This document shows positions 27,141 to 34,851 of a stretch of 40,950 nt of DNA, one piece after another. Every line of letters starts with the position of its first letter. The first letter of the stretch is position 1. This stretch comes from a bacterium. GTDB taxonomy: Bacteria > Patescibacteriota > Minisyncoccia > UBA6257 > WO2-44-18. The notes below the pieces were generated by a model. It did no database searches and was not told the DNA's origin. It saw nothing but the letters and a program-made list of their open reading frames with translations. A program made the translations under genes and the position numbers. The DNA lies in contig JAUYHP010000031.1 in NCBI GenBank assembly GCA_030689595.1, positions 150,666-191,615 of the forward strand, given 5' to 3'.

Positions 27141-28610
27141 ATGACGAGCCAGTCAGCTTCGATCTACGTCCCACATTGGTTGGATGATAAGCGTGTCTAT
27201 AGTTGTGGTTGCGGTAGTTGTGGGGAAAAAATCCCAAAATTTAATCCTGCTACTGGAGAGCTTCTTTCTCTCATATCTGCCGGTTGTAGTAATGAAGTGT
27301 TAAAGGCAATTAGTTTAGCGGAGGCGTCCTTATCCAATTGGAGCGGTCGATCCTTGGATTATCGTGCCGAGATGCTTAAGAAAACTTTGGTAGCTATGGA
27401 ATCGAATCGTAAAGTTATCGCTAAGATTCTATCATCTGAGAGTGGAAGATCGGATAAGATGGTTAATGCTGAGATCGATGCAGCCATTTCTTACGGAGAA
27501 TTTTTCGTCGGTGAGTCGCGTCGTTTTTACGGAACGACTATGGCCAGCAAGGAGCTTGGTAGATTTGCTTATTTCATCCGTCAGCCAGTCGGCATCTGTT
27601 TATTGATCACTCCATTTAATGGTCCGTTGGTCAGTATGGCAAAAAAGGTATTCCCAGCGTTGCTGTGTGGTAATACTATTGTTCTCAAGTCACATGAATT
27701 GACGCCGATGACAGGAATCTTGCTGGCCCAATGTCTTCAAGAGGCCGGCTTACCTTCTGGGGTTTTCTCGGTTGTGCAGGGTATCGGTAGCAAGATCGGT
27801 CCACAGCTAGTTGGTGATCCGCGCGTAGCCATGATTAGCTTCACTGGTTCATCACAAACTGGGCGTATTATTAAGAGTCAATCTCACACCTTTCGTATGT
27901 GTTTTGAGATGGGTGGCAAGAATGCTTTTGTAGTCTGCGATGATGCTGATTTGGATAGAGCTGTTGAATATGCCACTCTGTCAGCTTTTGCCAATGCTGG
28001 TCAGATGTGCGCTTCGGCCAGCAGGATTATTGTTTTTGATTCTATTTATGATGAGTTCAGGGATAAGTTAATCCAGAGGGCCAAGTCTTTAGGTGTTGGG
28101 ACAAGCCACGATGATTTCGTGCCGCCTATTATTACGGAAGATAATCTGCATAGGATTCTCGAGGCATTTGATGGTGCCATTAGTAGGGGCGGTGTTATAT
28201 TAACTGGCGGCCAGCGAGTTAATCTGGCTGGTTATTTCCTTGAGCCGACCGTTTTTGAGAATGTTTCACCTGACGACCCATTTGCTCAAGAAGAGCTTTT
28301 CGGGCCAGCGACTTGCTTATTTAGGGCTGACAATCTTGATGAAGCAATTGCGATTACAAACAATTCCAAGTTTGGATTAACGGCTGCGATTCACACCGAC
28401 AATCTTCACCGCGCCGAAGTGTTCAAGCTTCGATGCGAAACCGGAGTGGTGCGAATCAATGGGCATACTTATGGATCAGAGCCGCAGGACATTCCTTTTG
28501 GTGGCCGCAAGCTATCCGGCAACGGTTGGCGTGAGCCGGGCACTGATGCGCTGGATGTTTATACGGAGAAGAAGTTTGTTTCTTTTGACCACGACCAGAC
28601 CAGGGTCTAA
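27141..28610 (+). CDS. NAD(P)-dependent aldehyde dehydrogenase family protein
   Basis: 'KFNPATGELL', 'LLITPFNGPLVSMAKKVFPALLCGNTIVLKSHELTPMT', 'FEMGGKNAFVVCDDADLDRAVE', 'NAGQMCASASRIIV', 'EELFGPATCLFRADNLDEAI'; AAAAGGAGG SD. Confidence 0.92.
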   Translation: MTSQSASIYVPHWLDDKRVYSCGCGSCGEKIPKFNPATGELLSLISAGCSNEVLKAISLAEASLSNWSGRSLDYRAEMLKKTLVAMESNRKVIAKILSSESGRSDKMVNAEIDAAISYGEFFVGESRRFYGTTMASKELGRFAYFIRQPVGICLLITPFNGPLVSMAKKVFPALLCGNTIVLKSHELTPMTGILLAQCLQEAGLPSGVFSVVQGIGSKIGPQLVGDPRVAMISFTGSSQTGRIIKSQSHTFRMCFEMGGKNAFVVCDDADLDRAVEYATLSAFANAGQMCASASRIIVFDSIYDEFRDKLIQRAKSLGVGTSHDDFVPPIITEDNLHRILEAFDGAISRGGVILTGGQRVNLAGYFLEPTVFENVSPDDPFAQEELFGPATCLFRADNLDEAIAITNNSKFGLTAAIHTDNLHRAEVFKLRCETGVVRINGHTYGSEPQDIPFGGRKLSGNGWREPGTDALDVYTEKKFVSFDHDQTRV

Positions 28611-28620
28611 GGAGGTGGCT

Positions 28621-29418
28621 ATGAGATTGACTGGTAAAGTGGCTGTAGTGACTGGCGGAGGTGGCGGCATTGGCTTAGGTATCGCTTCTTGCTTGTCACA
28701 AGAAGGTGCCAAGATAGCGGTTCTGGACCTTGATTTAGAAAAAGCACGTAATGTAGCTAATAAAGTTATATCCCTTGGCAATATGGCCATCGCCTTAAGA
28801 GCCGACGTTACTGATGAGCTAGAGGTTGAGTCTGCTGTGAGGCGGGTGATTGATGCCTATGATAAGATCGATATCTTTGTTAATAACGCTGGCATCGCCT
28901 GCAAGCCAGGACTACCTTTCATAAACAATTCTTTAGACGATTGGGATAAGGTGTGGGATGTTAATGTTAAGAGCTTGCACATCACTTGCAAAGCTATTTG
29001 GCCACATTTTACTGGAAGGCGTAGCGGCAGGATTATAAATATTGCTTCGATCGCTGCTCCGATGGCTGGCCAGATGAAGCCGCCCTATAGCGTGGCTAAA
29101 GCTGGTGTGATTACGTTCACCCATATTTTAGCCAAGGAATTTGCACCTTACGATGTCACGGTTAATGCGATATCTCCTGGCTTGGTTTGGACTCCATTTT
29201 GGGAGGGAGTAGCCAAGAATCTCATTGCTACTAACGCAAATTACCAAGGGATGACTCCTAGACAAGCATTCGAAAGGCGGATGAGTGAATTAGTGCCTCT
29301 GCAACGCGAACAGACGCCAGAAGATATCGGCTGGGCAGTTGCTTTCTTTGCTTCTGATCAAGCGCGCAATATTACTGGCCAAGTGCTTTCGGTTGATGGC
29401 GGCGTAATCATGCAGTAA
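28621..29418 (+). CDS. SDR-family oxidoreductase
   Basis: 'KVAVVTGGGGGIGLGIASCL', 'FVNNAGIA', 'INIASIAAPMAGQMKPPYSVAKAGVITF', 'NITGQVLSVDGGVIMQ'; AAGGAGGTGGCTATG start at 28621 (ORF track start 28459). Confidence 0.92.
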   Translation: MRLTGKVAVVTGGGGGIGLGIASCLSQEGAKIAVLDLDLEKARNVANKVISLGNMAIALRADVTDELEVESAVRRVIDAYDKIDIFVNNAGIACKPGLPFINNSLDDWDKVWDVNVKSLHITCKAIWPHFTGRRSGRIINIASIAAPMAGQMKPPYSVAKAGVITFTHILAKEFAPYDVTVNAISPGLVWTPFWEGVAKNLIATNANYQGMTPRQAFERRMSELVPLQREQTPEDIGWAVAFFASDQARNITGQVLSVDGGVIMQ

Positions 29419-29428
29419 GTTCTAGCAG

Positions 29429-29455
29429 CCGGCTCTTTTAGGAGCCGGTTTTTTA
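29429..29455 (+). terminator. Rho-independent terminator
   Basis: CCGGCTC-TTTTAG-GAGCCGG followed by TTTTTTATT. Confidence 0.9.
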
Positions 29456-29549
29456 TTGGATCTAATATAACCATTGACTGATATGTAGTGTTTATATATA
29501 GTAGGCTTAATTGTCCTTTTATAATCACAAAACAGCAAGGAGAGTAGCT

Positions 29550-30344
29550 ATGAATGCTCGAGAACGTAAGTTGGTAGACCATTTGAAATATATGCGCGAC
29601 GTATATGGCGTTATCGGTGTTAAGGCCGAATTTGAGGCCGAAGGGACTCGTCTTGCTGAATTGCAGCGCCTTAAAGACGTTTCTTCAGCCGCTGGATTGC
29701 CAATTACTTTAAAGATCGGTGGCCCCGAAGATATCTGGGGTATTTTGCAGGCTAGATTAATCGGTGTTTCGACTATTGTGGCCCCAATGATTGAAAGTGC
29801 TTATTCATTGGGTAAGTTCTTGGCCGCAGTCGGAGATCGTCTCTATGGAGATGAATTAACAGACTTGGTAGTGGCAATTAACATTGAGACCATCAGAGCT
29901 TTTGAAGATTTGGACAGCATTTTAAGAGTTGGTAGTGATGGTGGGCTACAATGTGTTACGGTTGGTCGCGTGGATTTTGTGGGATCGATGGGCTTGAGTC
30001 GGGATAAGATTAATTCACATGAAGTCTTTGAAAAGGTGATGAATATTTGTGATTCAGCTAAGAAAGCAGGGATGATGACCGCTATGGGTGGCGGTATTGA
30101 GCCGGCTTCATTTAGCTCTATAAATACACTTGTTGGTGCTAGTTTGTTAGATAAATTTGAGACTCGCAAGGTCGTGTTCAATGCCTCTCAGGGTATCAAG
30201 GACTTTAATAGGGCTATCATTGATGCTCATCGATTCGAACTCACCTGGCTTGAGAATAAGCGAGCTTATTACAATGCGATTGCCGACGAAGATAAATCTC
30301 GCATCGAGATGATTCGTAATCGTGTTGAGCAAGGAGGTAGCTAA
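29550..30344 (+). CDS. HpcH/HpaI aldolase/citrate lyase-family protein
   Basis: 'VIGVKAEFEAEGTRLAEL', 'PITLKIGGPEDIWGILQARLIGVSTIVAPMIESAYSLGKFLAAV', 'LVVAINIETIRAFEDLDSIL', 'VTVGRVDFVGSMGLSRD'; CAAGGAGAGTAGCT SD; ATG 29550 (ORF track start 29511). Confidence 0.75.
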   Translation: MNARERKLVDHLKYMRDVYGVIGVKAEFEAEGTRLAELQRLKDVSSAAGLPITLKIGGPEDIWGILQARLIGVSTIVAPMIESAYSLGKFLAAVGDRLYGDELTDLVVAINIETIRAFEDLDSILRVGSDGGLQCVTVGRVDFVGSMGLSRDKINSHEVFEKVMNICDSAKKAGMMTAMGGGIEPASFSSINTLVGASLLDKFETRKVVFNASQGIKDFNRAIIDAHRFELTWLENKRAYYNAIADEDKSRIEMIRNRVEQGGS

Positions 30345-31345
30345 TGAAACCAATTGTGTTAGTAGGAACCAATAGTTTTTGGAGCATGAGAGAAGAAGTT
30401 GATGCTTTGGAGTTGTGGAATAGATTTGAATTGATTTTTGACAAGGATTTTGAGATTTCTGATGATAGAGCCGAAGATGTGCAAGCGTTGGTGGTAGGCG
30501 ATAGGCCGATCGGCGTTAATATTATCAACCGCTTTCCTAATCTTAAGACCATTGCACGTGCTGGTACTGGTTATGACAATGTGGATATCAAAGCGGCTAA
30601 AGAACGAGATATCGTAGTCACGCGAGTTATCAAGTTAAATGCTGATGCAGTTAGCGAGTTTACTTTGGGTCTCATATTGAGTCTATTGCGTAGAATTCCT
30701 CAACTACACCACGGCATGATTAATAATGAGTGGCAGCGACAGCAAGGTATTTTGTTGAGCGAAGCTACGGTTGGTATAATTGGCTTGGGAGAGATTGGTT
30801 GTTCATTGGCACAAAAGCTAAACGCCTTAGGCACTCAAAGGGTATTTGGATGGAACCGTACTGATCGTCCGGAAATAGACCGCATCATAGCAAGTTACGG
30901 TTTAGAAATTGTTGATATACCCAGCATTATGTCAGAGAGTGATGTAGTTGTAGTGGCTATTGCTCTTGCGCCGAATACCAACCAATTAATAGATTCCGGC
31001 ATGCTATCTTTAATGAAAAAGGCTGGGATTTTGATTAATGTCAGCAGGGGAGCGGTTGTAGATGAGGTGGCTTTAGTTGATCTATTATCCAAGGGATTGC
31101 TTGGTGGTGTCGCATTGGATGTCTTTTCGACAGAGCCACCATATGACGATTTATTTAGAAAGCCATTCTTTAATAAATTGTCTGGCGAAGCTAAATCTGG
31201 ACATAATGTGATCCTTACGCCGCACAATGCGTCAATGACCGCCGGCAATGCTCGTGAAGTAGCTTTGCAAGTTGGCCGGAATATCTCACTGGTTATTGAT
31301 GGCCATTTGGAGTGTGTAGAAATTGTGGAATATCGTGATGATTAA
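30344..31345 (+). CDS. D-isomer-specific 2-hydroxyacid dehydrogenase (copy 2)
   Basis: 'TVGIIGLGEIGCSLAQKLNALG', 'LINVSRGAVVDEVALVDLLSKGLLGGVALDVFSTEPP', 'LTPHNASMT'; AAGGAGGTAGCTA SD; TAATG overlap with aldolase stop. Confidence 0.9.
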   Translation: MKPIVLVGTNSFWSMREEVDALELWNRFELIFDKDFEISDDRAEDVQALVVGDRPIGVNIINRFPNLKTIARAGTGYDNVDIKAAKERDIVVTRVIKLNADAVSEFTLGLILSLLRRIPQLHHGMINNEWQRQQGILLSEATVGIIGLGEIGCSLAQKLNALGTQRVFGWNRTDRPEIDRIIASYGLEIVDIPSIMSESDVVVVAIALAPNTNQLIDSGMLSLMKKAGILINVSRGAVVDEVALVDLLSKGLLGGVALDVFSTEPPYDDLFRKPFFNKLSGEAKSGHNVILTPHNASMTAGNAREVALQVGRNISLVIDGHLECVEIVEYRDD

Positions 31346-31347
31346 TG

Positions 31348-31380
31348 CCCCCTGGTGTTTTGCCGAGGGGGTTTTTATTT
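31348..31380 (+). terminator. Rho-independent terminator
   Basis: CCCCCTGG...CCGAGGGGG imperfect stem followed by TTTTTATTT. Confidence 0.8.
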
Positions 31381-31445
31381 AGGTTTAGGATTCAAAACCC
31401 AATGTCAGTTGGCATTGTTTTAATATAAAGACACCTATTCACTTT

Positions 31446-32852
31446 ATGAAAGACGATACATCTGACAACCCCATATTTTCTTTAGAAGTTGCTAGGGGCT
31501 ATATTTTTTCTAGTCTTTGGGGCAATATTGGCAAGATTTTAGGATTTGCTAACTCATTGATAGTCATTTATTTTCTGACCGTTAATGACTTCGGCATCTA
31601 TAAGTTGGTATTGGCGTTTATAGGCTTTGTACAAATTCTACTTTTTTCTGGTTTTGATGGCGTGGTCTTTAATGACATCGCCCGTGCTAGAGGCGAGCAG
31701 GATGATCAGAAGGCCAACAGGATATTTTCTGAATATCTATGGATTAAAGTATTTTTAGGCTCGCTACTCTTTCTCGGTACATTATTATTGTCACCCTATT
31801 TAAGCATCCTTGAGCCGACGGCTTTATCTTTAGTAAAAATAGCATCAGCCCTGCTATTGCTATATGCATTGGCTGATATTGTTGAGGTTTTTTTTAAGGC
31901 CACCTCAGATTTTAAATGGTTGTTTGGCTTCCCGCCACTCTACGAACTAGTTAAGCTAATATCTTTAATCATAATAATAACCACCGTTGGTCTGTCGGTT
32001 GAGCTGACGATATGGTCGGGTATATTGGCTTATGTCGTAGCTTTGGTGCCATTTTTTGTTTTGAATATATTTCGGGCCAAGGCAGCGGTGAAGATATCAT
32101 GGGATTGGAATATTCTACGCTTTACGGAATTAACCAGCATCTTTAAGGCTCATGGAAAGTGGAGTATTGCTAATAACATATTTAGCAATTTTGTGACCAA
32201 TGTACGTCCATGGTTAATAAGATTTTTCTTGGGTATAGAAGCGGTGGGTATTTATAGCGTGGCGGCTAGCTTTGTTGGCCATTTGAACAATTTCTTGGGT
32301 TTGCAAAAGATTTTAGGTATTTTAGCGCCGCGGGAATGGGAAAATAAAGAAAGGATGAAAAAAATATTTTCTCGAGGCACAAAATACGCAACCATTGTGG
32401 CCTTTCTTATAGTAGTGAGTGGGACTGTCGGCGTGGTGGCGCTAATCACTGTATTTTATCCAAAATACACACTTTCGTTGGTGCCATTTGTGATTATGGT
32501 AATCAGTTTGCTGTATACGCCACTTAGTGATGCTTCAAATGGTATCTTGACCATTGTTCGAGCTCAGCGATTTTTGTTTTGGCAGGCAATTTGGAAATCC
32601 TTTTTGACATTGGCACTAAATATCGTCTTCTTGCCGATCTTCGGAATCAGCGGCGCGGCTTTGGAATACTTCTTCAATGGTCTGATTTTGACTTCGTTTA
32701 AATATCGTAAGGTCAAAAATATTGATAGCGGCTTTGTTTTGCGTAAAGATTTTTTTACCATCGACCGTTACGATAAAAATACTTTCAAGCAGGTATGGGG
32801 CTATTTTATTGGCAAGTTGATGGCTGTATTCAATAAACAAAAAAGAAATTAA
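31446..32852 (+). CDS. Oligosaccharide flippase family (Wzx-like) membrane protein (copy 1)
   Basis: 468 aa with about a dozen hydrophobic segments; 'GIYKLVLAFIGFVQILLFSGFDGVVFNDIARARG', 'FFLGIEAVGIYSVAASFVGHLNNF'. Confidence 0.8.
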   Translation: MKDDTSDNPIFSLEVARGYIFSSLWGNIGKILGFANSLIVIYFLTVNDFGIYKLVLAFIGFVQILLFSGFDGVVFNDIARARGEQDDQKANRIFSEYLWIKVFLGSLLFLGTLLLSPYLSILEPTALSLVKIASALLLLYALADIVEVFFKATSDFKWLFGFPPLYELVKLISLIIIITTVGLSVELTIWSGILAYVVALVPFFVLNIFRAKAAVKISWDWNILRFTELTSIFKAHGKWSIANNIFSNFVTNVRPWLIRFFLGIEAVGIYSVAASFVGHLNNFLGLQKILGILAPREWENKERMKKIFSRGTKYATIVAFLIVVSGTVGVVALITVFYPKYTLSLVPFVIMVISLLYTPLSDASNGILTIVRAQRFLFWQAIWKSFLTLALNIVFLPIFGISGAALEYFFNGLILTSFKYRKVKNIDSGFVLRKDFFTIDRYDKNTFKQVWGYFIGKLMAVFNKQKRN

Positions 32853-32860
32853 ATTTGTTG

Positions 32861-32866
32861 TATAAT
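32861..32866 (+). promoter_or_regulatory. -10 box upstream of second asnB-like gene
   Basis: Perfect TATAAT; no convincing -35; predicted TSS at about the start of the GGGCAA element (32871). Confidence 0.45.
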
Positions 32867-32870
32867 AAGC

Positions 32871-32948
32871 GGGCAACCCCGCTTGGCGGGGCGCTCAATT
32901 TTGCAGCCAGTCGGGCTGTGTTAATAAGTAACTTGCCCTTCTGGGTAA
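32871..32948 (+). promoter_or_regulatory. Candidate structured 5' leader (multi-stem, with alternative pairing) of second asnB-like gene
   Basis: P1 GGGCAA (32871-32876)/TTGCCC (32933-32938); P2 CCCCGC-TTG-GCGGGG (32877-32891); P3 CAGCC-AGTCG-GGCTG (32904-32918); weak P4 GTTA/TAAC (32920-32932); alternative TTGCCC(32933-32938)-TTCT-GGGTAA(32943-32948) hairpin just 5' of ATG 32956. Confidence 0.4.
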
Positions 32949-32955
32949 AATTGGC

Positions 32956-34815
32956 ATGTGTGGTATTGCTGGTATAATCGAAAAAAATGGCAGAGCGGCT
33001 TCAATCAAAAAGCTTCAGTCCATGGCTGGAGCTATAGCTCATCGTGGTCCGGATGATGATGGTTTTTATCAGAAAGATAATGTTGCTTTAGCGCATCGTC
33101 GCTTGAGCATTTTAGATTTAAGTCAGGATGGCCATCAGCCGATGAACGTAGGTAGCTTTTGGATAACTTTTAATGGCGAGATATACAATTACATAGAATT
33201 ACGCAAAGAATTGGGCGGCAGATTTAAAACCAAGACTGATACCGAAGTTATTCTGACCGCTTATCGAAAGTGGGGCGTTGATTGTGTCAAAAAATTTAAT
33301 GGAATTTTCGCCTTTGCAATCTGGGACGAGGAAAAGAAAACTTTATTTTGCGCTAGAGACCACCTGGGCGTAAAGCCGTTTTATTATTCTATCAAAAGCG
33401 GTGCATTTTATTTCAGCTCTGAAGCAAAGGGATTATTAGCTGGTGGCATTAAGGCAAGGCCCAACGATCGTGCCATTTATGACTATCTTGTCCGTGGTTA
33501 CTATCAACATGATACTAATGAATCATTTTTTGATGGTATCCATCAATTGCCGCCTGGTCACACACTGCTATGGCGTGATGGCGTGATTTCTATGAATAGC
33601 TACTGGGACCCAGCCACTAAGATAAAAGATTTCTCGACATGGAGCGATAAACAAGTAAGCGATCATTTTTTTAAGATTTTTAAAGACGCTACCAAAATAC
33701 AGTTACGCAGTGACGTTCCAGTGGGCATCCAATTGAGTGGCGGCCTAGATTCGTCTGCGTTAACGGCTATGGTTAATCATATTTGTGGCGGTCAGAAAAA
33801 TTTTAAACTTTTCTCTTTCATATATGGCAATTTTCCTGATATAGAGAAGCCGTTTATGGAGGCGGCGGCTAAGAAGTTGGGTTGGGATTTAGAATTTATA
33901 ACTATTTTTTCAAAAGACATGGTTGAAGCCATGGAAGAGATTGTTTGGTATCAAGACGAGCCATTCCCTGGATTACCAACATTTGGCCAGCATTTTGTGG
34001 CCAAGCGATGTCGAGCCGAAAACATACCAGTTATTTTAGGTGGTGAGGGTGGCGATGAAATCGGTGGTGGTTATGAATATTATATGGGGGCGTATTTTCT
34101 AGATATGATAAAAAAACAGGGCGCAGAAGATGCTTTAGGGGAATTATCTGCTTTTGGTAAAATTAGGCCACAAAATCCCTTTCAGGATTTAGAAGCCGGC
34201 CTCCGTTTTCTGCTTGGTGCTCTGGGGTCGTATTTTTCTAGTGGAACCTCGGCCGATGCCTCGAGTTTTGTAAGCCATGAGGCCTTGCGCCACGATTTTC
34301 TTAATAAAGACTACGCGTCGATGGAATTTAGCCAACCATTTGAATCGCATTTAAGTAATATGCAGTATCGTGATATCTTTCACACTAAATTGCCGCGCAT
34401 CATTCATAGTATCGATCGCGCGGCCATGGCTTATGGCGTAGAACATCGAGTGCCTTTCTTGGACCACCGCTTGGTAGAATTAGGTCTATCTTTACCGATA
34501 CGTCATAGAATCAGAAACGGTCATCAAAGGTTTTTTATTCGCCAAGCAATGCAATCGCTTTTGCCCAAGAAAGTTGCCTGGGCGCCCAAAAGGGCCACAC
34601 CAAGTCCGCAACGAGAATGGTTTAAGGATGAATTAAGACCATGGGTGCAATCTATTCTAGCCTCTAAATCATTCGGCCAGCGTCATTATTTTGATCAGAA
34701 AAAAGTCTTAGCCAAATATCGCGAATATTATACAGCGAAAACGACACCCAAAAACTCTTTCCATATTTGGCAATGGATCCACTTAGAAATTTGGTTTAGA
34801 AAATATTTTGACTAA
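32956..34815 (+). CDS. Asparagine synthase (glutamine-hydrolysing)-type amidotransferase (copy 2)
   Basis: 'MCGIAGII', 'NGEIYNYIEL', 'SGGLDSSALTAM', 'GGEGGDEIGGGYEYY'; collinear with the 6337 gene product. Confidence 0.9.
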   Translation: MCGIAGIIEKNGRAASIKKLQSMAGAIAHRGPDDDGFYQKDNVALAHRRLSILDLSQDGHQPMNVGSFWITFNGEIYNYIELRKELGGRFKTKTDTEVILTAYRKWGVDCVKKFNGIFAFAIWDEEKKTLFCARDHLGVKPFYYSIKSGAFYFSSEAKGLLAGGIKARPNDRAIYDYLVRGYYQHDTNESFFDGIHQLPPGHTLLWRDGVISMNSYWDPATKIKDFSTWSDKQVSDHFFKIFKDATKIQLRSDVPVGIQLSGGLDSSALTAMVNHICGGQKNFKLFSFIYGNFPDIEKPFMEAAAKKLGWDLEFITIFSKDMVEAMEEIVWYQDEPFPGLPTFGQHFVAKRCRAENIPVILGGEGGDEIGGGYEYYMGAYFLDMIKKQGAEDALGELSAFGKIRPQNPFQDLEAGLRFLLGALGSYFSSGTSADASSFVSHEALRHDFLNKDYASMEFSQPFESHLSNMQYRDIFHTKLPRIIHSIDRAAMAYGVEHRVPFLDHRLVELGLSLPIRHRIRNGHQRFFIRQAMQSLLPKKVAWAPKRATPSPQREWFKDELRPWVQSILASKSFGQRHYFDQKKVLAKYREYYTAKTTPKNSFHIWQWIHLEIWFRKYFD

Positions 34816-34851
34816 TATGTCTTAGCGATTTAAGATAAGCAATACTTGATT

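Noticed and set aside
32877-32900. CCCCGC-TTG-GCGGGG as the terminator of the upstream flippase gene
   Set aside because: Not fully excluded, but the stem is followed by CGCTCAATTTT rather than an immediate T-tract, unlike the six clear terminators in this window, and it lies downstream of a TATAAT box.
32871-32938. tRNA-like fold upstream of the second asnB
   Set aside because: 68-nt arrangement with a closing stem and internal hairpins superficially resembles a cloverleaf, but there is no T-loop TTCRA consensus, the arm lengths are wrong and the closing stem is only 6 bp.
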